Assembly (NCBI RefSeq): GCF_000987955.1 | Contig: NZ_LAZU01000021.1 | Span: 186,001 to 250,000 of the forward strand | Length of the DNA: 64,000 nt | Direction of reading: 5' to 3' | DNA from: Paenibacillus sp. DMB20 | GTDB taxonomy: Bacteria > Bacillota > Bacilli > Paenibacillales > Paenibacillaceae | In this document: positions 27,794 through 34,857 of the stretch, one piece after another | How the letters are laid out: each line of letters begins with the position of its first letter | How positions within the stretch are numbered: the stretch's first letter is position 1 | Position numbers and translations under genes: made by a program | Notes under the pieces: model-generated | What the model saw: the letters and a program-made list of their open reading frames with translations, nothing else | Told to the model about the DNA's origin: nothing | The model's database searches: none

Positions 27794-28468
27794 ATGCACC
27801 TGAAAGCGGAACGGCTTAAGAAAATGAAGCCGGTGCCCGTGGGGAATTTGACGGACGAGCAGCGCGCAAAGCTGCCTCCGGGCCAAGCGCTGACCGATAA
27901 GTTCCCGATCCTTCATGAGGGGGAGGTTCCCCGTTATGACCTGGAGGCATGGACGCTGGAAGTGTTCGGGGAAGTCGAGGAAGAGCGGAAGTTTACCTAC
28001 GGCGAGTTGATGGCGCTCCCGACCGCAGCGGTGGGCTGCGACATTCACTGCGTCACCCGCTGGTCGAAGTTTGATACCGTATGGGAGGGAATTTTGTTCA
28101 GCGATTTTCTCAAGCTGCTGCAGGTGAAGCCGGAAGCGAAATACGTGATGTTCCATGCCGACCCGGATTACGAGACGAATGTGCCGATCGGGGATCTGCT
28201 CAGGGATGACGTGCTGCTGGCTTACCGGTTTAACGGCGAGCCATTGACGGAGAAGCACGGATGGCCGCTGCGGACGGTCGTGCCGCACCGTTATTTCTGG
28301 AAGAGCGCCAAGTGGCTGCGGAAGATCGAATTTATGAAGGAAGACCGGCCGGGCTTCTGGGAGCGGAACGGCTTCCACAATGAAGCGGACCCGTTCAAGG
28401 AAGAACGGTTCAGCGGAGAAGCGCTGCCCATACCCGAAGACGAATGGACGCGGAAGGAGTATGATTGA
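27794..28468 (+). CDS. Molybdopterin-dependent oxidoreductase of the sulfite-oxidase fold (YuiH-like)
   Basis: This 224-residue cytoplasmic protein has the oxidoreductase molybdopterin-binding domain: VFGEVEEERKFTYGELMALP, then CDIHCVTRWSKFD, in which the Cys of CVTRWS is the expected molybdenum ligand, and WPLRTVVPHRYFWKSAKWLR. There is no Tat signal, unlike periplasmic MsrP, and no dimerisation domain, so it resembles short Bacillus YuiH-type proteins of unknown substrate. ATG 27794 is used because GGAG (27781-27784) is nine bases upstream. It lies between the nucleoside permease and the nucleoside phosphorylase in the same operon, which suggests a role in purine or nucleoside oxidation. 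That role is inference. Confidence 0.85.
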   Translation: MHLKAERLKKMKPVPVGNLTDEQRAKLPPGQALTDKFPILHEGEVPRYDLEAWTLEVFGEVEEERKFTYGELMALPTAAVGCDIHCVTRWSKFDTVWEGILFSDFLKLLQVKPEAKYVMFHADPDYETNVPIGDLLRDDVLLAYRFNGEPLTEKHGWPLRTVVPHRYFWKSAKWLRKIEFMKEDRPGFWERNGFHNEADPFKEERFSGEALPIPEDEWTRKEYD

Positions 28469-28469
28469 T

Positions 28470-29195
28470 ATGTTGATGCCTATCCTGCAAGTGAATAGTG
28501 AAGATATACCGGAATATGCAATCGTCTGCGGCGATCCGAAACGCGCGGAGACCATTTCGAAAAAGCTGGAGAATGTCCGCGAGCTGGCATTTAGCCGTGA
28601 ATACCGTACTTTTGTCGGTACGTATGAAGGCGTGGAGCTTGCGGTGACGAGCCATGGGGTGGGTTCGCCGGGAGCGGCCGTCTGCTTCGAGGAGCTGATC
28701 CGTGCGGGCGCAAAAACGCTGATACGGGTCGGCACCGCCGGCTCTTACCGCGCGGATACGCCTGCCGGGAGCCTCGTGGTCAGCACGGCTGCCATCCGAA
28801 CGGACGGGCTTACCCGACAGATGGTGCCGGATGGTTTTCCGGCGGTAGCCGACAGCGCGGTGGCCGAAGCGCTGTACGAATCCGCGCGTGCAGCGGGCGA
28901 AGGCGTCGTGCGCAAAGGGATTACCGTGACGCTGGATGTTTTTTTCAACGGGGTGGAAGAAGTCCCGCATCACAAATATAAAGCGGCCGGCGCTTTGGGC
29001 GTGGAAATGGAAATTTCCGCCTTGTACGTCGTGGCCGCGATTCGCGGCGCCCGTGCCGGGGCCATCGTGGCCATGGACGGTTTCGCCGACGCGGACCTGG
29101 CCGCGGAGTACGATCCGAATACGGATACCGTTGCCCGTGCCGTGGATCGGGAAATCAACGCTGCTCTCGAGGCGGTAGCAAAGCTGGCGAAATAG
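28470..29195 (+). CDS. Nucleoside phosphorylase (uridine/purine nucleoside phosphorylase family)
   Basis: This 241-residue enzyme has the PNP/UDP phosphorylase fold: YAIVCGDPKRAETISKKLEN (phosphate-binding GDPxR), VTSHGVGSPGAAVCFEELIR, TLIRVGTAGSYRADTPAG and the nucleoside-binding VEMEISALYVVAAIRG. The Glu-Met-Glu segment contacts ribose. It cleaves nucleosides with phosphate to base and ribose-1-phosphate in the cytoplasm, the natural next step after uptake by the operon's transporter. Of three close ATG codons, 28470 has the best spacing from AAGGAG (28454-28459). The family fits uridine phosphorylase or a DeoD-like enzyme; the base specificity is not decided here. Confidence 0.85.
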   Translation: MLMPILQVNSEDIPEYAIVCGDPKRAETISKKLENVRELAFSREYRTFVGTYEGVELAVTSHGVGSPGAAVCFEELIRAGAKTLIRVGTAGSYRADTPAGSLVVSTAAIRTDGLTRQMVPDGFPAVADSAVAEALYESARAAGEGVVRKGITVTLDVFFNGVEEVPHHKYKAAGALGVEMEISALYVVAAIRGARAGAIVAMDGFADADLAAEYDPNTDTVARAVDREINAALEAVAKLAK

Positions 29196-29266
29196 AGTAG
29201 AAGAAACGTTTTCCCAATGCGCGCCTCTCCCGGCGCGTTGGCTGCACGGCGGGTAGCCAGACCATG

Positions 29267-29314
29267 AAAAAGGCGATCCCTAAGGTGTATACCGATCAAG
29301 GACCGCCTTTTTTT
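29267..29314 (+). terminator. Terminator of the nucleoside operon
   Basis: AAAAAGGCG pairs with CGCCTTTTTTT across an interrupted stem. A GC-rich hairpin (CCAATGCGCGCC with GGCGCGTTGG, 29214-29241) lies just before it. Confidence 0.75.
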
Positions 29315-29424
29315 AAGATATCAGAAAGAATAAACTTCGAAGCATGGACTATCCTGATATCGCAAGAAAAACTTCCGCTATAAGCGGTCTGTCTTCTGTG
29401 AAGTGCGTCGATAGACGTTTTTTG
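29315..29424 (+). repeat. Structured ~110-bp intergenic repeat, locus 1 copy A
   Basis: It shares the full layout of the tandem copies at 47488: GATATCAG/CTGATATC stem, CAAGAAAAACTTCCGCT spacer with a CCGCTATAAGCGG hairpin, GTCTGTCTTCTGTGAAG, and a final GTCGATAGAC hairpin followed by T6. No coding frame is conserved between copies. Confidence 0.8.
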
Positions 29425-29426
29425 TT

Positions 29427-29537
29427 AAGAGATAAGAAAGTATAAACTTCAGAGGGTTGCCATCCCTATCTCGCAAGAAAAACTTCTTCTAAACGCGGTC
29501 TGTCTTCTGGAAGTACGTCGATAGACGTTTTTTCTTA
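29427..29537 (+). repeat. Structured ~110-bp intergenic repeat, locus 1 copy B
   Basis: This second copy follows copy A in the same orientation, two bases apart. The first stem is GAGATA/TATCTC instead of GATATCAG/CTGATATC, so both arms changed together. The terminal ACGTC-GATA-GACGT hairpin and T6 run are kept. It lies about 50 bases before the TetR operator. Confidence 0.8.
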
Positions 29538-29586
29538 TTTTCTGCTTGCAAATTGATTGCAGTTGGCATACACTGGATTTAATTAG

Positions 29587-29600
29587 TGATTGGTCAATCA
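29587..29600. promoter_or_regulatory. TetR operator copy 1 (before the tetR gene)
   Basis: TGATTG-GT-CAATCA is a perfect inverted repeat, set in AATTAG...ATAA. The same 14-mer with matching flanks recurs at 30174-30187. Confidence 0.75.
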
Positions 29601-29635
29601 ATAATAATGTTTGAAGGAAGGAGTGAGCGTCGATT

Positions 29636-30154
29636 ATGGCAAGAGGGCCATCATCGGTTAATCGCCGCGTTGAAATCGTATCGGCAGCCATCGAAGTGTT
29701 TGCGGAAATCGGCTATTATCGGGCCACTACGGCGCAAGTTGCGGAGCGTGCATCCATATCGCAGCCTTACGTGTACCGTTTCTTTACCAAAGAATCGCTG
29801 CTGGTGGAATCCCTGAACGTATCTTGGCAGCGTATCCTGCAAGCTTTCCAACAGGTCATCGAATCTGCGGCACCGGAAGAATTGGAGACGGGGCTGATCC
29901 GTGCATACGAGGGTATTATGCATTCGCACCGCAGCGAGATTCTGCTTCAAATGCAGGCCCAGACGATTCAGGAAACGCCGATCCGTGCCGCAATGCAGCA
30001 GGGAATGAACCAAGTGAAGGAACAGGTGGAAAATGCTTTTCGGAATGCCGGGATTAAAAATGCAGAGGAAAGAACATCCGCGTTTCTGGCAAGGGGCATG
30101 CTGTGCAATGTCGCTATGGCCATGGATATGCCGAACTTGATGCCAAAAAAATAA
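29636..30154 (+). CDS. TetR-family transcriptional regulator
   Basis: This 172-residue protein has an N-terminal TetR helix-turn-helix (residues 10-55: RRVEIVSAAIEVFAEIGYYR, then TTAQVAERASISQPYVYRFF) and an all-helical ligand domain. ATG 29636 lies 14 bases after AGGAG, a rather long spacing, but it is the only start that keeps the whole HTH. Identical palindromes precede this gene and the next, so it most likely represses both and itself. The epimerase-like enzyme downstream suggests the inducer is its substrate. Confidence 0.88.
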   Translation: MARGPSSVNRRVEIVSAAIEVFAEIGYYRATTAQVAERASISQPYVYRFFTKESLLVESLNVSWQRILQAFQQVIESAAPEELETGLIRAYEGIMHSHRSEILLQMQAQTIQETPIRAAMQQGMNQVKEQVENAFRNAGIKNAEERTSAFLARGMLCNVAMAMDMPNLMPKK

Positions 30155-30173
30155 AAATTTTTTTAATAATTAG

Positions 30174-30187
30174 TGATTGGTCAATCA
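30174..30187. promoter_or_regulatory. TetR operator copy 2 (before the epimerase gene)
   Basis: TGATTG-GT-CAATCA is identical to 29587-29600, including the ATTAG and ATAA flanks. It sits in the 61-bp gap between tetR and the epimerase gene. Confidence 0.75.
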
Positions 30188-30215
30188 ATAACAATAAGGT
30201 CAGGAGATGATTCGT

Positions 30216-31175
30216 ATGAAAAAGGCGATAGTATTAGGTGCAACAGGCGGGGTGGGCAAACCGCTGACGGCTGAATTGGTTAAGAGAGGCATAGAGACGG
30301 TGGCGTTTGGCAGGTCCATGCAAAAACTTGAGCAGCTTGCGGAAGAATTGAACGCTCCATCGTTGCTTCGGCTTGAAACGGGAGATGCTTTTCATCCGCA
30401 GGACATTGCAAGCGCGGCAGCCGGAGCGGACGTCATTTTCCACAGCGCCAATATTCCTTACCATGAGATGGAGTCGAGGCTATTGCCGCTTGGCGAATCT
30501 GTCATGCAAGCCGTTGATCACTTGGGAGCAAAGGTCGTTGTCGTCGATGGGATCTATCCATATGGGAGACGGACGGTTGAATTTGCCACGGAGGATCATC
30601 CGAAACGTCCGCATACCCGGAAAGGAAAAATAAGGCTGGCCTATGAAGAGCTAATCTTCAGTTCACGCTGGGATCGGGCCAAGCCGCTTATCGTTCGTCT
30701 TCCGGATTATTACGGACCTTCTGCACAGGCGTCATATCTATCTCTCACGATGGAGGCGATCGCGGCAGGCAAACCAACCGCTTTTATCGGGAACATGAAG
30801 ATTCCGCGAGAATATGTCTATCTCCCTGACGCAGCCCGCATGATCGTAGAGATTGCGGAGCGGGATGAATCGTACGGGCAGAATTGGCATATTCCCGGTT
30901 CGGGGGTCATATCGGGCCGCGAATTGGTAAGGATTGCGCAACAAGCCAGCGGGAAAAGCAAGAGCGTTATTCCGCTCGGACGTTTGGGACTGTCGCTTCT
31001 CGGGTTATTTAATCCGGTCATGAAGGAAGTCGTTGAAATGCTGTATCTGACAGAGGAGCCATTTGTGCTTAGCGGCGAAAAGTATGAGCGGTTGATCGGG
31101 CCGATCTCGTGGACGCCTCACGAGCAAGCCATAACGGAAACCATCCGGGAACTGATGAACGGAAAGGGGATGTAA
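30216..31175 (+). CDS. NAD(P)-dependent epimerase/reductase (atypical SDR)
   Basis: This 319-residue Rossmann protein begins MKKAIVLGATGGVGKPL, with the nucleotide motif GATGGVG, followed by SANIPYHEMESRLLPLG and VVVVDGIYPYGRR. The latter holds the Tyr region of extended SDRs, although YxxxK is not clear. REYVYLPDAARMIVEIAERD and WHIPGSGVISGRELVRIAQQ form the substrate half. It resembles NAD-dependent epimerase/dehydratase and isoflavone-reductase-like proteins. ATG 30216 is preferred because CAGGAG (30201-30206) is nine bases upstream; ATG 30207 would be too close. It is under the TetR operator and probably handles a small reactive or xenobiotic compound. Confidence 0.8.
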   Translation: MKKAIVLGATGGVGKPLTAELVKRGIETVAFGRSMQKLEQLAEELNAPSLLRLETGDAFHPQDIASAAAGADVIFHSANIPYHEMESRLLPLGESVMQAVDHLGAKVVVVDGIYPYGRRTVEFATEDHPKRPHTRKGKIRLAYEELIFSSRWDRAKPLIVRLPDYYGPSAQASYLSLTMEAIAAGKPTAFIGNMKIPREYVYLPDAARMIVEIAERDESYGQNWHIPGSGVISGRELVRIAQQASGKSKSVIPLGRLGLSLLGLFNPVMKEVVEMLYLTEEPFVLSGEKYERLIGPISWTPHEQAITETIRELMNGKGM

Positions 31176-31210
31176 GCTTATAAAAGAAGGGGTTTTTTTA
31201 AAAATTTTGC

Positions 31211-31222
31211 GATTGATCAATC
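31211..31222. promoter_or_regulatory. Third TetR-type palindrome, downstream of the epimerase gene
   Basis: GATTGATCAATC is a perfect palindrome, followed by AATAA like the other two operators. It differs only in the centre. No gene start follows within 400 bases, so its function is unclear; it may be a remnant of a further regulated gene. Confidence 0.5.
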
Positions 31223-31560
31223 AATAAGCAAAAATGTCTTCGACATCATCATTTTTCAACGCACGCTAACCATGAAATGGCTTGGCGTGCGTTGCCGCAT
31301 TTCTGGACAGCAATCAGCTGGCTTTGCCTTGGTTCAAGGGGCAGGGGGGTTGCCATTTTTGGCGCGGGAAAAGGCAATTGCAAAGGACGAAAAAAGATGC
31401 CGCAGATTTACGGAATGAGCTGTCCAAGGTGGGGGGATGATTCGTGATGAAGGAAAGCGGCAATACTGGCGCCTTCATAGGCAGCAGCCATAAAGCCGCT
31501 TTTTTAAAGCAGGCCCCCAACAACCGCTCGATTTAAGTCCAATGAACGGCCCGAATCATA
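31223..31560. other. Intergenic region with hairpins between the epimerase gene and htpG
   Basis: ATGTC-TTC-GACAT (near 31236-31248) and CAACGCACGC paired with GCGTGCGTTG (31258-31295) are probable termination or processing structures. A small frame ATG 31447 (MKESGNTGAFIGSSHKAAFL, 29 residues) follows a G-rich stretch and is too short to support. KAIAKDEKDAADLRNELSK appears near 31371-31425 if one A is removed and may be a decayed small gene. Confidence 0.4.
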
Positions 31561-31589
31561 TTGACATTAAAAATAAGAACGTGTTTAAT
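31561..31589 (+). promoter_or_regulatory. Sigma-A promoter of htpG
   Basis: TTGACA (31561-31566) and TTTAAT (31584-31589) are 17 bases apart, directly upstream of the CIRCE element. Confidence 0.75.
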
Positions 31590-31599
31590 AAAAGAGGTG

Positions 31600-31626
31600 T
31601 TGGCACTCTCTGTGGGTGAGTGCTAA
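31600..31626. promoter_or_regulatory. CIRCE operator (HrcA binding site)
   Basis: TTGGCACTC-N9-GAGTGCTAA matches the CIRCE consensus TTAGCACTC-N9-GAGTGCTAA with one mismatch. It begins about ten bases after the -10, overlapping the transcript start, as in hrcA-grpE and groES operons. Confidence 0.88.
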
Positions 31627-31660
31627 AAAGAACAATTACGGTTTGAAGGGAGATTCATCC

Positions 31661-33541
31661 ATGGCCAAGAAAGAATTCAAAGCGGAATCCAAACGTTTGC
31701 TGGAAATGATGATCAACTCCATCTACACGCAGCGCGAAATTTTTCTCAGAGAACTGGTTTCGAACGCAAGCGACGCCATCGACAAAATCTACTACAAAGC
31801 GCTTACCGACGATAATCTGGTATTCAACAAAGAAGACTATTACATCAAGGTAGCCGCGGATAAGGCGAACCGCATGCTGACCATTACGGATACCGGGATC
31901 GGAATGACCCAGGAGGAGCTGGAGAACAACCTGGGCGTTATCGCCAAGAGCGGATCCCTTGCCTTCAAGAATGAGAATGAGGCGAAAGACGGCCACAACA
32001 TCATCGGCCAGTTCGGGGTGGGCTTTTATTCCGCCTTCATGGTTGCGGACCATGTGACGGTGACAAGCCGGGCTTTGGGCAGCGATGAGGCTTTCCGCTG
32101 GGAGTCCGGCGGAGCCGACGGCTATACGATTGAACCGGCGGAGAAGGACACGGTGGGAACCGAAATCGTGCTCAAGATCAAGGAAAACACCGAGGAAGAC
32201 AGCTACGATGAATTTTTGGAGGAATACCGGCTGAGAGCCGTCATTAAAAAGTATTCCGACTTCATCCGTTATCCGATCAAGATGGACGTTTCCGGACAGC
32301 GGCCGAAGGAAGGCGCCGAGAACGAGTTTGAGGAATACCGCGAGGAGCAGGTCGTCAACAGCATGGTTCCGATCTGGCGCAAGAACAAGGACGAGCTGAA
32401 GGACGAGGACTACGAAAACTTTTATCACGAGAAACGCTACGGCTTTGATAAACCGCTGAAGCATATCCACGTCAAGGCGGACGGCGCGGTGGTATACAAC
32501 GCGATATTGTTCATTCCGGAAAACACGCCTTTCGACTACTACACGAAGGAATACGAAAAAGGGCTGGAGCTCTACTCCAACGGCGTCCTGATCATGGACA
32601 AATGCGGCGATCTGCTGCCGGACTATTTCAGCTTCGTCAAAGGGATGGTGGATTCCGAGGACCTGTCGCTGAATATTTCCCGGGAGATGCTGCAGCATGA
32701 CCGTCAGCTGACGATGATCGCGAAGAACATCAAGAGCAAGATCAAGAGCGCGCTGCAAAGCCTGCTGAAAGAAGAACGGGAGAATTACGAGAAATTCTAT
32801 CAAGCCTTTGGCCGACAGCTGAAATTCGGCGTTTACAACGACTTCGGACAGAATAAGGACGTACTTCAGGACCTCCTGCTATTCCATTCCTCCAAGGAGA
32901 AAAAGCTGGTCACCCTGGATGAATACGTGTCAAGAATGCCTGAGGACCAGAAGTATATCTATTATGCTTCGGGTGAATCGATCGACCGCATCGAGAAGCT
33001 TCCGCAGACGGAGCTTGTGGCCGACAAGGGCTACGAAATCCTGTACTTCACGGACGACGTGGACGAGTTCGCGATCAAGATGCTCATGAAATATAAGGAA
33101 AAAGAATTCAAGTCCGTATCGAGCGGCGACCTTGGCATCGAGTCCGAAGGGGAGGACAAAGCGGCGGATACGGAAGACAGCGGCAACAAAGAGCTGTTTG
33201 AAGCGATGGGCAAAATACTGGAAGGCAAGGTGAAAAGCGTCAAAGCCTCCAAACGCCTGAAATCCCATCCGGTCTGCTTATCCGCGGAGGGCGACCTGTC
33301 GATCGAAATGGAAAAAATCCTGAATCAAATGCCGAACAACCAAGGTATCCAGGCCGACAAAGTGCTGGAAATCAACATTAACCATGACGTGTTCCAGTCG
33401 CTGAAAAACGCTCAGAAAAACGATCAAGAGAAGCTTTCGCTGTACACCAACCTGCTGTACAATCAAGCGCTGTTGATCGAGGGCCTGCCGGTGTCCGACC
33501 CGGTGGAGTTCACGAACGACATCTGCAAAATGATGGTATAA
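31661..33541 (+). CDS. htpG: Chaperone HtpG (Hsp90)
   Basis: This 626-residue ATP-dependent chaperone is full length. The N-terminal GHKL ATPase shows [15 protein letters not shown] (magnesium-binding Glu/Asn), [20 protein letters not shown] and [15 protein letters not shown]. The middle domain has [13 protein letters not shown] sequence ([13 protein letters not shown]) and [12 protein letters not shown] with the catalytic Arg loop. The C-terminal dimerisation domain ends [13 protein letters not shown] 31661 follows GAAGGGAG at eight bases; an earlier in-frame GTG at 31616 lies inside CIRCE and is rejected. In B. subtilis htpG is not under CIRCE, so HrcA control here is a lineage difference. 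Confidence 0.97.
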   Translation: MAKKEFKAESKRLLEMMINSIYTQREIFLRELVSNASDAIDKIYYKALTDDNLVFNKEDYYIKVAADKANRMLTITDTGIGMTQEELENNLGVIAKSGSLAFKNENEAKDGHNIIGQFGVGFYSAFMVADHVTVTSRALGSDEAFRWESGGADGYTIEPAEKDTVGTEIVLKIKENTEEDSYDEFLEEYRLRAVIKKYSDFIRYPIKMDVSGQRPKEGAENEFEEYREEQVVNSMVPIWRKNKDELKDEDYENFYHEKRYGFDKPLKHIHVKADGAVVYNAILFIPENTPFDYYTKEYEKGLELYSNGVLIMDKCGDLLPDYFSFVKGMVDSEDLSLNISREMLQHDRQLTMIAKNIKSKIKSALQSLLKEERENYEKFYQAFGRQLKFGVYNDFGQNKDVLQDLLLFHSSKEKKLVTLDEYVSRMPEDQKYIYYASGESIDRIEKLPQTELVADKGYEILYFTDDVDEFAIKMLMKYKEKEFKSVSSGDLGIESEGEDKAADTEDSGNKELFEAMGKILEGKVKSVKASKRLKSHPVCLSAEGDLSIEMEKILNQMPNNQGIQADKVLEININHDVFQSLKNAQKNDQEKLSLYTNLLYNQALLIEGLPVSDPVEFTNDICKMMV

Positions 33542-33590
33542 AGCAACGGTTTACGGTTAAGGGGCATCAAAGGCTATATCCAACAACAAG

Positions 33591-33621
33591 AAACCGGGTC
33601 TCTGGCAAAGAGCCCGGTTTT
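33591..33621 (+). terminator. htpG terminator
   Basis: AACCGGG pairs with CCCGGTT, extended by TCTC/GAG, and is followed by TTTG. Confidence 0.75.
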
Positions 33622-33627
33622 GCTATT

Positions 33628-33712
33628 AAAATATAAGAAAGCATATATCCTTGGCTTATGTTTCTCGCGAAAAACGCTATCGTCCTTCTTATGGGCGATA
33701 GCGTTTTTCGCT
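33628..33712 (+). repeat. Divergent relative of the structured intergenic repeat, ending in a strong hairpin
   Basis: ATAAGAAAG (33632-33640), CTTAT and CTCGCGAAAAACG recall the first half of the ~110-bp element (stem, then CTCGCAAGAAAAAC). The 3' half is different: AAAACGCTATCG pairs with CGATAGCGTTTTT (33670-33708), a good bidirectional terminator. Relationship to the family is tentative. Confidence 0.4.
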
Positions 33713-33774
33713 TGGATTAAAATTGGAGCGGTGTTCGGTCCAATTGGACAGAACAATGAATGCTCTGAGGTGCT

Positions 33775-33957
33775 CTAACGGACCTGAGATCCGTTAGAGT
33801 GACGTTAAGCAGGCATTCGATGTTTTAACGGACAACAGATCCGTTAGCCGGTCATTTTCAAACAAATGCAAGCCCATTTGGACGAGTAACGGATTCCTTG
33901 TCCGTTAGCCTGCAAAAAGGGTGGAAATCGACGAATAACGGACTCCATGTCCGTTAG
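33775..33957. repeat. Array of four TAACGGA...TCCGTTA palindromes
   Basis: Four 23-bp units lie at 33775-33797, 33825-33847, 33886-33908 and 33935-33957, with start-to-start distances of 50, 61 and 49. Each has TAACGGA at the left and TCCGTTAG at the right, around a variable 7-8 base centre (CCTGAGA, CAACAGA, TTCCTTG, CTCCATG). The sequence between units is unrelated. The 33713-33985 stretch has no gene. Confidence 0.85.
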
Positions 33958-33985
33958 AATCAAAGCCCGTGTCAGGTCACCGGTT

Positions 33986-34612
33986 TCACACCACATCCGC
34001 GGCAAGAATCATGAGCGGACCGGTTTCGGCGGCCATTCCTTGCAGCGTGTATACCGAAATCGGGAACATCGGGAAGCCGACGTAATACGGGGTGATAGCG
34101 TACAGCGGATAAAAGATTACCAGCGATTTGTCGGCCAGGTAGAAGTCCTGATTGGGCTGTACGGTTACCGGGCTTCCTTCAAGTACGGGGATGCTCCGTT
34201 CTTTGATCTGCCGGTTAATCTCGGCCGTCAGTACGGACTCGTACCCGGAACCCGGCCGGAACAGGTCGGACAGCGCGTAAGATTGGCCTGTGCGGATAGA
34301 GAAGGTTAACGCTTTCGCTACGGTATAACCATGGGCCATCGGGATGGAGTACGTATAATTGCTCAGCAGAAGGCTGAGAATGCCGCGTTCGTTCGTTTTG
34401 ATCTCGAAATGTCCGGTCGTCTCCGGATGGGTCCCGGTCTGCACGCCCTGCTGAATCCGCTGCATTTCCTGAATCTGCAGGATGATGGCCCGGTTGATTT
34501 TTTCCTCGGCTTGGCGGCTGGCAAGTCCGGTTACCTGGGGATATTGAATGACGGTGCCGGGAGCCGTGTAGGTCAACGTCCGGACATCGACCGGCGGTTC
34601 ATAATGGGACAT
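33986..34612 (-). CDS. DUF4163/DUF3298-type protein (RsiV/PdaC-like fold)
   Basis: This 208-residue protein has two recognisable parts. Residues 10-110 (TVIQYPQVTGLASRQAEEKI, FEIKTNERGILSLLLSNYTY) look like DUF4163. Residues 110-200 (LTFSIRTGQSYALSDLFRPG, NQDFYLADKSLVIFYPLYAI) look like DUF3298. The pair occurs in the extracellular part of anti-sigma factor RsiV, which binds lysozyme, and in PdaC. Here no signal peptide or membrane segment is seen, so the protein is either cytoplasmic or exported by another route. It stands alone with the TAACGGA palindrome array 30 bp beyond its stop. Confidence 0.75.
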   Translation of the reverse strand: MSHYEPPVDVRTLTYTAPGTVIQYPQVTGLASRQAEEKINRAIILQIQEMQRIQQGVQTGTHPETTGHFEIKTNERGILSLLLSNYTYSIPMAHGYTVAKALTFSIRTGQSYALSDLFRPGSGYESVLTAEINRQIKERSIPVLEGSPVTVQPNQDFYLADKSLVIFYPLYAITPYYVGFPMFPISVYTLQGMAAETGPLMILAADVV

Positions 34613-34816
34613 GCTTCTTCGCTCCGTTTCACAAGGGATACATTAGCCTATTCCTGCATGAAACGCGGGGTGACGATAAATAGCGCAGATGCATCCAACA
34701 ATCCTCCCCCCAACGGTCTAACAAAATGACACCCTCTTTCTTACCGCATGGCTGCTGCCAACAATTTTCCCTCTTCGTCAAAACATCCTGCTGTTCCTCT
34801 TCCTACAAGAGAAGCC

Positions 34817-34835
34817 TACAATGAAAGCGAATGCA
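34817..34835 (+). promoter_or_regulatory. -10 with overlapping TGAAAGCG box, glycosidase gene
   Basis: TACAAT (34817-34822) runs into TGAAAGCGAATGCA (34822-34835), a cre-like sequence with two deviations from TGWNANCGNTNWCA. No good -35 precedes it (TTCCTC at 34794), so an activator may be needed. The same arrangement recurs at 36710 and 39786. Confidence 0.55.
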
Positions 34836-34857
34836 TTTCTCTGGAAGGAGACTTCTT

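Noticed and set aside
31616..31660. GTG 31616 as start of htpG
   Set aside because: It lies inside the CIRCE operator and would add residues not found in HtpG; ATG 31661 has a good ribosome binding site and the usual N-terminus.
31655..32803. Long open frame of 382 codons on the minus strand opposite htpG
   Set aside because: It is the reverse shadow of a highly conserved gene. Its sequence has no recognisable domain, no ribosome binding site, and arises from codon bias of the sense gene. The similar long minus frames at 27569-28735 and 42074-43000 were rejected for the same reason.
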